Assembly (NCBI GenBank): GCA_020161135.1
Contig: JAIUOB010000002.1
Span: 930,001-994,000 of the forward strand
Direction of reading: 5' to 3'
Source: Gemmatimonadota bacterium
GTDB lineage: Bacteria > Gemmatimonadota > Gemmatimonadetes > Gemmatimonadales > Gemmatimonadaceae
DNA: 64,000 bases
Shown here: positions 44,424 to 54,000 of the stretch, one piece after another
Layout: each line of letters begins with the position of its first letter
How positions within the stretch are numbered: position 1 is the stretch's first letter
Notes under the pieces: generated by a model
Databases searched by the model: none
The model's input: only the letters and a program-made list of their open reading frames with translations
Told to the model about the DNA's origin: nothing
Position numbers and translations under genes: made by a program

Positions 44424-47369
44424 ATGGCTGACGTCACTCCTCCGGTTGCGCCGCGACTGTTCCTGGTCGACGGCTATGCGCTGATCTATCGCGCCTTCTT
44501 TGCCCTGCTGCAGCGCCCGCTCGCCACGAGTCGCGGCGAGAACACCTCCATTGCGTGGGGCATCGCGTCGTTCCTCAAGCGGCTGCTGGCGACGCACAAG
44601 CCGGAGCTGCTCGGGTGGGTGCACGACAGCGGCAAGACGTTCCGCGACGATCTCTACCCGGACTACAAGGCGACGCGCGAGAAGCTGGCCGACGACCTGC
44701 AGGCCGACTTCGACCAGGGGCGCGCGCGGGTGCTGCAGTTGCTCGCGGCATACGGCATTCCCGTGCTCACAGCCGAGGGGTTCGAGGCGGACGATGTGAT
44801 CGGCACCTTGGCGGCGAAGGGGAAGGCGGCCGGCTACAACGTGGTGATCGTGTCGGGGGACAAGGACTTCCAGCAGCTCGTCGAGCCCGGCGTGTGGCTG
44901 CTCAACCCCGGACGCGGTGGACCGGCGAGTGTGGATGAGCAGTGGGTCGGCATGGAGAACGCGAGCGAGCGGCTGGGCGTGCCGCCAGAGCGCGTGGTGG
45001 ACTATCTCGCGATCGTCGGCGACAGCAGCGACAACGTGCCGGGGGTGAAGGGCATCGGTGAGAAGGGGGCGATCGAGCTGATCAACCAGTATGGGCCGCT
45101 CGAGGAGATCCTCGCGCACGTGCAGGAGATCACGAAGAAGCGGCCGCGCGAGGCGCTCATCGAGCACGAGGCCAATGCGCGCCTGTCGAAGGTGCTGGTG
45201 ACCATCCGGCGCGACGTGCCGGTGCCGCTCGATCCGGCACAGCTCACGATGAGCGCGCCCGATGTCGACGCGCTGCGTGCGTTGTATCTCGAGCTCGAGT
45301 TCACATCGCTGCTCAAGGATGTGGGTGGCGCACCGCCGGCGGCGGCGCCGGCACCGGTGGGCACGGTGGTGTCGCGTCCGGCGACGGCGCCGGTGGCATC
45401 GGGCGCGCAACCGCTGACGGTGGGCACGGTGGTGTCGCCGTCGGGCGTGGCGGTGCTGGAGGATGCGCGCTACCAGACGGTGGACACGGTGGAGGCGCTC
45501 TCGGCGCTGCTGGCGCGGGTGCGTGAGGTGCCGTGCATCGCGTTCGACACCGAGACGGTCATCGAGCCGGACGCCCCGTATGCGGTGGACGCGATGCGGT
45601 CGCGCCTGGTGGGGCTCTCCATCGCAGTGGCGCCGGGCGAGGCGTACTACCTGCCGTTCGCGCATCGACGCGACGATGGCGCGGGCAATCTCGCGCTGCT
45701 CGCGGGCGACGGCGGCATCGCGGGGCGCCGCATTCACGAGGGGGCGCCAGAGCCGGTGAACCTGCCGCCGTTCGACAGTGCGGCGTGCGCGCCGCTGCGC
45801 GCGATGCTGGAAGACGCGTCGGTGAAGAAGATGGCGCAGAACGCCAAGTACGACCTGCTCGTGCTGCGCGGTGCGGGCGTGCGCGTGGCGGGACTGGCGT
45901 TCGACACCATGCTCGCGAGCTACGTGCTCGACCCGGGGCGTCGCTCGCACGGGCTCGACCTGCTGGCGCTCGAGTTCCTGGGCCACACGATGACGTCGTA
46001 CGACCAGCTCGTGGGCAAGGGAAAGCAGCAGCTCGCGTTCGACGTGGTGCCGGTGGATGCCGCGCGCGACTACTCGTGCGAGGATGTCGACATCACGCTG
46101 CGGCTGCGGGCGGTGCTGGAGCCGCTGCTCGATGCGCACGGGGTGCGCGCGCTGTTCGATGCCATCGAGGTGCCGCTGGTGGACGTGCTGGCGGACATGG
46201 AATTCGACGGCGTGGCCATCGATCTCGACTGGTTCGCGGGGCTCAAGACGCGCTTCGCGGCCGAGCGTGGCAGGGTGGAGCAGGCGATCTACGCGGCCGC
46301 GGGGCGCGAGTTCAACATCAACAGCAATCCGCAGCTGCGCACGATCCTGTTCGAGGAGCTTGGCCTGCCGGTGAAGAAGAAGACGGCAACGGGACCGAGC
46401 ACCGACGCGAGCGTGCTGCAGGAGCTGGCGGACGAGGGGCACGCGCTGCCGACGCTGCTCATGGAGTACCGCGAGCTGTTCAAGCTGGAGGGCACGTACA
46501 TCGACGCGTTGCCGCGTCTCGTGCACCCACGCGACCGCCGGTTGCACACGTCGTACAACCAGACCATCTCGGCCACCGGGCGCCTGTCGAGCAGCGACCC
46601 GAACCTGCAGAACATCCCCATTCGCCGGGAGCTCGGGCGCGACATCCGTCGCGGCTTCGTGCCGCGCAGCGGGTGGCGGCTGCTCAGCGCCGACTATTCC
46701 CAGATCGAGTTGCGCCTGCTGGCGCACCTGTCGCACGACGCGGCGTTCGTGCAGGCGTTCCGCGCCGGCGGCGACATCCACAAGCAGACGGCGGCGGTGA
46801 TCTTCGGTGTGGACGTGGGCGACGTGACGAGTGAGATGCGGTCACGCGCGAAGACGATCAACTTCGCGACGATCTACGGGCAGGGTGCGTTCGCGCTGTC
46901 GCGGCAGCTCAAGATCACGAACGCCGAGGCGAAGGCGTTCATCGACACGTACTTCGAGCGGTTCGCGGGGGTGAAGGCGTTCCTCGAGCAGTGCGTGGTG
47001 GATGCGCGTGCGCGCGGCTACGCGGAGACGCTCTTCCATCGGCGTCGGTTCATTCCGGAGCTCAACGACCGCAACTTCAACATCCGCGCCTTCGGTGAGC
47101 GCGTGGCCGCGAACACGCCCATCCAGGGCTCGGCGGCGGACCTCATCAAGATGGCGATGTTGCGTGTGCACGCCGCGCTGGCGCAGGAGGGGCTGCAGGC
47201 GCGCATGCTGCTGCAGGTGCACGACGAACTGGTGTTCGAATTGCCGCCGGAGGAGGAGACCACGCTCTCGGCGCTGGTGAAGCGGGAAATGGAGGGGGCA
47301 GCGACGCTCGATGTGCCGCTGCTGGTGGAGATGGGGGTGGGCGCCGACTGGGTGGCGGCGAAGGCCTGA
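44424..47369 (+). CDS. polA: DNA polymerase I
   Basis: The product has 981 residues. Three domains are present. The 5' nuclease runs from RLFLVDGYALIYRAFFAL with GFEADDVIGTLA and SGDKDFQQLV. The 3'-5' exonuclease keeps its metal ligands: AFDTETV (Exo I, near 375), NAKYDLLVL (Exo II) and YSCEDVD (Exo III), so proofreading should work. The polymerase has motif A DYSQIELRLLAHLS (near 756), motif B RSRAKTINFATIYGQG and motif C VHDELVFE (near 932). An Ala/Pro/Val linker of about 40 residues separates the 5' nuclease from the rest. Confidence 0.99.
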   Translation: MADVTPPVAPRLFLVDGYALIYRAFFALLQRPLATSRGENTSIAWGIASFLKRLLATHKPELLGWVHDSGKTFRDDLYPDYKATREKLADDLQADFDQGRARVLQLLAAYGIPVLTAEGFEADDVIGTLAAKGKAAGYNVVIVSGDKDFQQLVEPGVWLLNPGRGGPASVDEQWVGMENASERLGVPPERVVDYLAIVGDSSDNVPGVKGIGEKGAIELINQYGPLEEILAHVQEITKKRPREALIEHEANARLSKVLVTIRRDVPVPLDPAQLTMSAPDVDALRALYLELEFTSLLKDVGGAPPAAAPAPVGTVVSRPATAPVASGAQPLTVGTVVSPSGVAVLEDARYQTVDTVEALSALLARVREVPCIAFDTETVIEPDAPYAVDAMRSRLVGLSIAVAPGEAYYLPFAHRRDDGAGNLALLAGDGGIAGRRIHEGAPEPVNLPPFDSAACAPLRAMLEDASVKKMAQNAKYDLLVLRGAGVRVAGLAFDTMLASYVLDPGRRSHGLDLLALEFLGHTMTSYDQLVGKGKQQLAFDVVPVDAARDYSCEDVDITLRLRAVLEPLLDAHGVRALFDAIEVPLVDVLADMEFDGVAIDLDWFAGLKTRFAAERGRVEQAIYAAAGREFNINSNPQLRTILFEELGLPVKKKTATGPSTDASVLQELADEGHALPTLLMEYRELFKLEGTYIDALPRLVHPRDRRLHTSYNQTISATGRLSSSDPNLQNIPIRRELGRDIRRGFVPRSGWRLLSADYSQIELRLLAHLSHDAAFVQAFRAGGDIHKQTAAVIFGVDVGDVTSEMRSRAKTINFATIYGQGAFALSRQLKITNAEAKAFIDTYFERFAGVKAFLEQCVVDARARGYAETLFHRRRFIPELNDRNFNIRAFGERVAANTPIQGSAADLIKMAMLRVHAALAQEGLQARMLLQVHDELVFELPPEEETTLSALVKREMEGAATLDVPLLVEMGVGADWVAAKA

Positions 47370-47496
47370 GCGCGCCCGAAACGCCGGACCGCTTGCCTCG
47401 TCTCACGATACGGCGGGCGGTTCGGACGCTCTTGCAATGTGCGGCAGTTGGCGGGGGGTGCGAGAGCGGCGTCCTGCGACGGCGCCGGCACGCCAT

Positions 47497-47518
47497 TCAC
47501 AATGCGTTGTGATATAAG
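47497..47518 (+). promoter_or_regulatory. Operator-like inverted repeat and -10 element upstream of the pilin gene
   Basis: TCACAA-TGCG-TTGTGA (47497-47512) is directly followed by TATAAG (47513-47518), about 118 bp before the pilin ATG. A second -10-like TATAGA is at 47556-47561. The -35 position for TATAAG reads ACGCCA, a poor match, so an activator or another sigma factor may be needed. Confidence 0.4.
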
Positions 47519-47635
47519 GACTTGCGCGCGCGCGCCGGCGCGGCATCGGGGTTGCTATAGACGTGGGCAGCGCCGCGATTCCCCGCGGCCCACGCGCCGG
47601 CCACGTCGAGCCGGAACCGATTCGAGACTTCCTCC

Positions 47636-48037
47636 ATGCGTCATCCGCGATTCCAGCGCCGCCCTGCCCGGGGCTTCACGCTTGTCGAACTGCTGATCGT
47701 GGTGGTGGTGATCGGTGTACTGGCCGCGATCGCGGTGCCGAAGTTCCAGAACACCAAGGGCAAGGCCTACGCCTCCAGCATCAAGAGCGACATCAAGAAC
47801 CTCGCATCGATGCAGGAGAGCTACTTCTACGACAACGAGACGTACTCGACCACGCTGGCCGGGCTGAACGTGACGCCCACGAACGGCGTGACGATCACGA
47901 TCGTCGAGGCCGATGGACGGGGCTGGTCGGCGACCGCGACGCATCCGGCCGCGTTCCCGCTCACCTGCGCCGTGTTCTACGGCCAGGCGGCTCCGCTGGC
48001 GCCGGCGACCCAGGAAGGCTTGATCAACTGCCAGTAA
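47636..48037 (+). CDS. Type IV pilin-like prepilin (PilA/PilE type)
   Basis: The product has 133 residues. The prepilin site is RRPARG|FTLVELLIVVVVIGVLAAIA, with Gly at -1, Phe +1 and Glu +5, followed by VPKFQNTKGKAYASSIKSD typical of the alpha-1 helix. Near the C-terminus two Cys residues (LTCAVFYG and LINCQ) can form the D-region disulfide. Length is that of a major pilin or of a type II secretion pseudopilin. No other pilus gene is in the window. Confidence 0.92.
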   Translation: MRHPRFQRRPARGFTLVELLIVVVVIGVLAAIAVPKFQNTKGKAYASSIKSDIKNLASMQESYFYDNETYSTTLAGLNVTPTNGVTITIVEADGRGWSATATHPAAFPLTCAVFYGQAAPLAPATQEGLINCQ

Positions 48038-48046
48038 CGGTGTTGG

Positions 48047-48469
48047 ATGGGCGGTGTGAGCGCCGCCGATTCCACCCCTCGCACCACCGACCACACCGAC
48101 GCGCTGCCTCCCGTCGTGGAGGACCCGGACGCCCGCCGCCGCCTTGCGCGCCTGCGGGCGCTGTCGTTTGCGCACGGGTGTCGCGAGTTCGCCAAGCGGC
48201 GTGACGGCATGGTGCACGCGATGGATGGCGGACTCTGGCTGCACCGTCATCTGTGGCAGGGCAAGCCGCTGGTGCACCTGGTGAGTGTCGATCGCGCGCG
48301 GCTGCTGGCCTTTGGCGCGGCGTTGGGGCTCGACGCGTCGCGGCTGCAGGACAAGCCCCTCAAGGATCCGCGCACCGGCGTGCGACGTGCGGCCTGGCAC
48401 TGGGACCTGGGTGGCCCCGTGTACCTGCCGCACGACGAGCGGCTGTTCGACGACCCGTTTACGCGTTGA
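48047..48469 (+). CDS. Hypothetical protein, possibly DUF4031-like
   Basis: The product has 140 residues. It begins 9 bp after the pilin stop. After an acidic N-terminus it reads LWLHRHLWQGKPLVHLVSV, LLAFGAALGLDASRLQDKP and WHWDLGGPVYL. The pattern of H-L, then an L-G-L helix and a W-H-W-D-L end recalls DUF4031 proteins, but I am not certain. Its end overlaps the MFS gene end on the other strand by 11 bp. Confidence 0.6.
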   Translation: MGGVSAADSTPRTTDHTDALPPVVEDPDARRRLARLRALSFAHGCREFAKRRDGMVHAMDGGLWLHRHLWQGKPLVHLVSVDRARLLAFGAALGLDASRLQDKPLKDPRTGVRRAAWHWDLGGPVYLPHDERLFDDPFTR

Positions 48470-49844
48470 GCAGCTTGGCGTCGGCTTCGCGGGCGAGGCG
48501 TTCGCCTTCGGCGAGATCGACGCGCGTGAGGAGGGCGCCACCGATGACGAAGAAGACGATGAGCCAGACGATGGCCGATCGGCTCGAGCCACCCTGCCCA
48601 ACGGCCACCGCAAAGACGGCCGGGCCGAGGATGCCGCCGAACTTCTCGAAGACGGAGTAGAAGCCGAAGAACTCGCCGCTCTTGTGTTTGGGCACCATGT
48701 TCGCGAAGAGCGAGCGACTGAGCGCCTGCGTGCCGCCCTGCACCGCGCCCACGAGCAGCGCGAGGATGTAGAACTCGGTCATCGTGTGGATGAAGTACGC
48801 ATACGTGCAGATGCCAGTGTACGCGACGAGTCCGAGCAGGATGGCCGCCTTGGTGCCGATGCGCCCGGCGAGCAGCCCGAAGGCGAAGGCGAACGGAATG
48901 CCGACGAACTGCACGATGAGGATGGCCGTGATGAGCGACGACGTCGGCAGGCCGATCTCGGCGCCGAAGGGTGTGGCCATCTTGATGACGGTCTGGATGC
49001 CGTCGTTGTAGATCGTGAAGGCGACCATCGCGAGCGCCGCCTGCCGGAACTGGCGCAACTCGCCGAGGGTCTCGCGGAGGCGGGCGAACGCGACGCGCAG
49101 TGCGGGCTGACCGGCGCGCTCATCGGCCTCGAGGGTGCGCGGTGGTTCGGGGACGCGGCGCAGCACGGGGAGGGCGAAGGCGATCCACCAGAACCCCACG
49201 ACCACGAAGCCGATGCGCACCGGCAGCGACGCGGCATCGGGGGGCAGGTTGTCGCCCGTGGGGAGGCCGATGAGGGCGGGATTGGTGATCCACGCGAGAT
49301 TCGCGGCGAGGAGCAGCCCGCCGCCGATGTAGCCCAGTGCGTACGCGCCGGTGGAGACGCGATCGATCTCGTCTTCGCTGGCGATGTGTGGCAGCAGCGA
49401 TTCGTAGAAGGTCATGCTGCCCGTGGCGCCCGCGAGCGACAGCACGAGCAGCGTGGACGCCAGGAAGAGGTCGCCGCGATGGATGAAGTACATGGCCATC
49501 GTCGCGAACGCGCCCAGCAGCATGAAGAGCGTGAGGAACCGCTTCTTGGCCGCCTTGAAGTCGGCGACGGCGCCGAGCACCGGGCTGAGCACGGCGATGA
49601 GGATGGAGGCGACCGTCTGCGACCATCCATACCACTCGGTGGCGGAGGCGCTGCCGGCCGGCCGGTCGGCGCCGGCGACGGAGACGTAGAAGATCGGGAA
49701 CACCGCCGCCATGATGATGGTCTGCATCCCCGAGATGCCCCAGTCGTACATGGCCCAGGCGCGCAGCTCGGGGCGATGCAAGCCGAGCGCGTGGAGAACG
49801 CCACGCGAGGGGGGGCGGGGGGACGCGGCGGCGGAATCGGCCAT
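48459..49844 (-). CDS. Major facilitator superfamily transporter (UMF1/Atg22-like)
   Basis: The product has 461 residues and about 12 hydrophobic helices. The N-terminus RAWAMYDWGISGMQTIIMAAVFPIFY has the D-W motif of UMF1 proteins. Other segments are LSPVLGAVADFKAAKKRFL (loop 2-3 signature), FYESLLPHIASEDEIDRVS, and GTQALSRSLFANMVPKHKSGEFFGFYSV. Substrate is unknown; bacterial UMF1 proteins and Atg22 are predicted effluxers. ATG 49844 starts just before the conserved region. It is divergent from the lipoprotein at 49938. Confidence 0.9.
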   Translation of the reverse strand: MADSAAASPRPPSRGVLHALGLHRPELRAWAMYDWGISGMQTIIMAAVFPIFYVSVAGADRPAGSASATEWYGWSQTVASILIAVLSPVLGAVADFKAAKKRFLTLFMLLGAFATMAMYFIHRGDLFLASTLLVLSLAGATGSMTFYESLLPHIASEDEIDRVSTGAYALGYIGGGLLLAANLAWITNPALIGLPTGDNLPPDAASLPVRIGFVVVGFWWIAFALPVLRRVPEPPRTLEADERAGQPALRVAFARLRETLGELRQFRQAALAMVAFTIYNDGIQTVIKMATPFGAEIGLPTSSLITAILIVQFVGIPFAFAFGLLAGRIGTKAAILLGLVAYTGICTYAYFIHTMTEFYILALLVGAVQGGTQALSRSLFANMVPKHKSGEFFGFYSVFEKFGGILGPAVFAVAVGQGGSSRSAIVWLIVFFVIGGALLTRVDLAEGERLAREADAKLLNA

Positions 49845-49937
49845 GGTGGGCAACAGAAGCGGGGAGTGGAGCGGGTGGCGGAAACGTCTGGGGGGTGCCC
49901 GTCGCTGTCCAGTCCGAGGCATGCCAGATTGGGACGC

Positions 49938-50891
49938 ATGATGATCGGTCGGTTGCGACGCGTGTGGCTGCGCGGTGGAGTCGTGGCGCTGCTGGTGGTC
50001 GGCTGTGACCGTCCGGCCACCCCGGGCGCGTCGACGTCGGGCGACAGCGCGCGTGCGACGGGTGCCGGTGTGTCGACCGACGCGCCCGCCACGACGAGTG
50101 GTTGGGACGTCGCGGCCGGCGCGTTCGTGGTGTTGCCGACGGTCGATGGCGGACTGGTGTCGGGGTCGTTGCTGCGCCCGGACGCGACCGAAATGACGGT
50201 GGGAGATACCACGGGCATCGCAGCCGAACTGGGCACCGGGCTGGTCGACCTGTTCTCGCGCGCGGGGGCGGTCGGCTCGGCGCAGCTCCGCGTCGAGCGC
50301 GCGCCCACCATGGAGGAGGGGTGCACCGCCTGGCCGGTCGCGCGCCTCACGTTGCAGGGCGCGTCGTCCGTGACGCCGTGGACGGCCGCGTTTCCCGCGG
50401 GGCGCCTCACGGCGATGCCGCTCGATTCCATCGAAGGTGCGTCGCCCCGCGATTCGGCGGCACTGGTGGCGCGTCTGGCTGCGCTGGCATCGGCGCTGCC
50501 GGACGACACGAGCGGGACGTTCCGCGCGCTGCCATTCGTGACGCTGCGCGCGTGGCGCATGCGTGCGGGCGCGGACGGCTTCGTGGTGGCGACGTTGGTG
50601 CGGCGTGTGAACCAGGAGGACGATCCGCGCGAGGAACGTCTCGTGCTGGTGGTCGATGCGCCGACGGACGACGTGACGGGGTGGCGCGTGGGGTGGCACG
50701 AGCGCGCCGCCGGGCGTGAGGAAGAGCTGGTGGTGGCCGAGCCGCTGCTGGCGTATCGCCTCGCGGGCCGCGACGACGCGCACCTGCTGTTCGGCCGTGA
50801 CGACGGCGTCGCGTTGGGGGCGGCGGTGCTGGTGCGCCGCGGCGGCGTGTGGCGGGTGCAGTGGGAGAGCGCCGTGGCGGGGTGCGACTAA
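49938..50891 (+). CDS. Hypothetical lipoprotein
   Basis: The product has 317 residues. The signal MMIGRLRRVWLRGGVVALLVVGC ends in a Cys at a lipobox-like VVGC. A Ser/Thr/Ala-rich linker is followed by a globular domain with VERAPTMEEGCTAWPVARLTL, WTAAFPAGRLTAMPLDSIEG and YRLAGRDDAHLLFGRDD. I recognise no family. A second ATG at 49941 is equally possible. The stop codon lies inside a 15-bp repeat array. Confidence 0.7.
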   Translation: MMIGRLRRVWLRGGVVALLVVGCDRPATPGASTSGDSARATGAGVSTDAPATTSGWDVAAGAFVVLPTVDGGLVSGSLLRPDATEMTVGDTTGIAAELGTGLVDLFSRAGAVGSAQLRVERAPTMEEGCTAWPVARLTLQGASSVTPWTAAFPAGRLTAMPLDSIEGASPRDSAALVARLAALASALPDDTSGTFRALPFVTLRAWRMRAGADGFVVATLVRRVNQEDDPREERLVLVVDAPTDDVTGWRVGWHERAAGREEELVVAEPLLAYRLAGRDDAHLLFGRDDGVALGAAVLVRRGGVWRVQWESAVAGCD

Positions 50892-50938
50892 GCCGGGTGC
50901 GACGAGCCGGCTGCGTGATCAGCGGGGTGCGACCAGCG
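50879..50938. repeat. Imperfect 15-bp tandem repeat, four copies
   Basis: Units of consensus GGGGTGCGACYAGCC start at 50879, 50894, 50909 and 50924. The array begins in the last codons of the lipoprotein gene and fills half of the 123-bp gap before the Tricorn-like gene. Confidence 0.65.
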
Positions 50939-51014
50939 GGGTGGGACGGAGGGACGCTGCGGTGGACGTGCTGGGGACGCAGAATAGGGGCGTCCCTTCT
51001 CGCCGGAGTGTCCC

Positions 51015-54000
51015 GTGTCCCGATTCCTCCGCTGTCTGCGTGGCGTGCGTCGCCTCGCACCAGCCCTGTTCGCCCTGCCTGCCATCGCGCTCGCGCAGGG
51101 GGCGGCACCAATCAAGTTCGCACGCTACGCGCATGTCGCGAACGACGGCACGATTGCGTTCACCTGGCAGGATGACATCTGGGTGGCCGACAAGGACGGC
51201 GCGAACCCCCGTCGCCTGACGGCCCATGTCGCGCGCGACTTCATGCCGCGCTTCTCGCCCGACGGCAGGACGATTGCCTTCACGAGCAATCGCATGGGCA
51301 ACAACGATGTGTACGTGGTGCCGGTGAGCGGTGGCGAGCCGCAGCAGCTGACGTGGTTCAGCGGCGACGACCAGGCGCTGTACTGGACGCCCGATGGTCG
51401 CGAGATCGTGTTCACGAGCAACCGCGGCGCGCATCCGTTCGGCTCGCCGTTGTACCGCCTGCCGGTGGATGGCAGCCAGCCGCGCGCGATGGCGATGGAC
51501 TTTGGTCGCAGCGGGATGATCAAGCAGGACGCGACGCTGGTGGCGTTCAACCGCACGCTGCCCAGCTACTGGCGCAAGGGGTATCGCGGCAACGCGAACG
51601 CCGACATCGCGGTGCAGGACCTCAAGACCGGTACCATCACCGAGCTGACGGACACCGACCTCAAGGGCTACAAGGGATTCACGCACGACGTGCACCCCAT
51701 GTGGGGCGCGGACGGCCTCATCTACTTCGCGTCGGAGCGCGACGGGATCTTCAACATCTGGCGGTTGCCGCCCACGGGAGGCACGCCGCAGCAGGTGACG
51801 CGACACAAGGAGGACGGCGTGCAGTTCCCGGCGATGTCGCCGGATGGGCGCCACCTCATCTACGAGAACGACTTCGACCTGTGGACGCTCGACGTGCCGG
51901 GGGGCACGCCGCGCAAGCTGACGCTGCAGATCGCCGCCGACCCGAAGGAGAACGACATCGAGACGCTGGTGACGACGAACCGCGCCGAAGGGTTCACGCC
52001 GTCGCCGAGTGGCGACTACCTGGCGGTGGATCAGCACGGGGAGATCGTGATCGTGCCGACGGAGGCGGGGATCGGCGAGCGCACGGCGGTGACGCAGAGT
52101 CCGTGGCGCGAGCGCTTCCAGGCGTGGTCGCCCGACGGGCGGCGCCTCGCGTACGTCAGCGACGAGTCGGGCGAGGAGGAAGTGTGGGTGTACGACCTGG
52201 CCACGGCGCAGCGGCGCAAGCTGACGACGCAGGCGAGCGTGAAGGCCGACCTCACGTGGGCGCCGAACTCGCAGAAGCTGGCGTACACCGGCAACAACCG
52301 GCTGTGGGAGGTGGATGCGGCGGGTGGCGCGCCGCGCGAGCTGGCGTACAACCCGGCGGGCGGCTTCACCATCGGGCAGTACGCGGCCGACGGCAACGTG
52401 ATCACCTACACGAAGCGGGACGACGACCAGAACGCCGATGTGTACGTGCACGACCTGCGCACGCGTCGGGCCGTGAACGTGTCGCGCAATCCGTTCACCG
52501 ATGCGAACCCGGTGCTCACGCCGGACGCGAAGACGCTGCTGTTCACCTCGACGCGGGACGGCGGCGTGTCGCAGCTCTTTGCCGTCTCGCTGGCGAAGCT
52601 CGCGGAGGATCCGAATGACCCGCTGGTGAAGGAGCGGCTACGGCGCGCGGCGGGGGGGCGCGGTGAGCGGGCGGACAGCAACGCGACAAGCGGGGCGACT
52701 GCGGCGACTGCCGCTGCCGCGACTGCCGCTGCCGCGACTGCCGCTGCCGCGACTGCCGCTGCCGCGACTGCCGCTGCCGCGACGCTCACGATCGACGAGG
52801 CCGGGATCGCGCGGCGCGCGGTGCAGCTCACGCGCGGTGGCACGGCGGTGGGGCAGTACTTCCTCGCGCGCGACGGGCGCACGGTGTACTTCACCGTGGG
52901 TGGTGGCGGGGGCGGTGGTGGCGGCGGTCAGGCGGTCGCCGTCGATCCGGAGAGCCCGAACGTGGGGCTGTTCGCGATGAACCTCGACGGCACGAATCGG
53001 CGCCGGTTGGCGGGCGGCGTCTATCCACAGCTCACGCCCACGGCCGACCGACGCACCGTGTTCTTCCGTCGCGCCGCCCGCGGTGGGGACGGGGGCGACA
53101 ATGCGGCGCCCGGCTTCGAGATCGCGAAGCTGACGCTCGCCACGCCGCAGCGGGCCGACCCGGTGAGCTTCACCTTCCCGGTGACGATCGACCATCGCGC
53201 CGAGCGCACGCAGCTGTTCGAGGAGGCGTGGCGCGTGATGAAGTACCGCTTCTACGACGAGCAGATGCACGGTCGCGACTGGGACGCGGTGAAGGCGAAG
53301 TACAAGCCGCTGCTCAAGTACGTCGGCACCAACGAGGACGTGTACGACTTGGCCAACGAGATGATCGGCGAGCTGAACGCGTCGCACACCGGCGTGTCGG
53401 GACCGCCGAGCCGGCAGATGCCGCGCGTGTACACGTCGCGGCACCTGGGCTTCGAGCTCGAGCCGAGCCCCGCGGGGCGCTACCGCGTGGGACACATCTA
53501 CAAGGACGGCCCGGCGGACAAGGAGTGGCTCGACATCGCCGAAGGCGACTACGTGCTGGCGGTGAACGGGCAGGAGCTTCGGAGCGGTGACAACTACGAG
53601 AAGCTGCTGGCGACGGCGCTCAACGAGTACGTGCCGGTGCGGCTCGCGAAGAGTGCGACGGGCGAGGGCGCGCGGACGGTGCGCGTGGCGACGGTCACGT
53701 CGCTCACGGACATCAAGTACGAGGAGTGGGTCGCGACGAATCGCGCGCAGGTGGAGAAGGAAACCAACGGCGACATCGCGTACGTGCACATCCGGTCCAT
53801 GGACCAGCCGTCGCTGGCGCGCTTCCGCAACGAGATCGACCAGTTCTCGAACAAGAAGGGGCTGATCGTCGACATCCGGTACAACGGCGGCGGCAACATC
53901 GACCAGGAGCTGATCGACATCCTGGAGCGGCAGCCGTACCAGTTCTGGAATCCGCGCACCGGGGCGCGCACCTGGGGGCGCCGTCCGCGGCAGGCGATCG

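Noticed and set aside
43218..46781. A long minus-strand open frame opposite the GWxTD and polA genes
   Set aside because: It spans two well-supported genes and their gap and has an Arg/His-rich, low-complexity product.
47370..47635. Sigma-54 promoter for the pilin gene
   Set aside because: GG and GC dinucleotides at the required 10-bp spacing were sought; the best candidates (near 47450 and 47487) do not fit.
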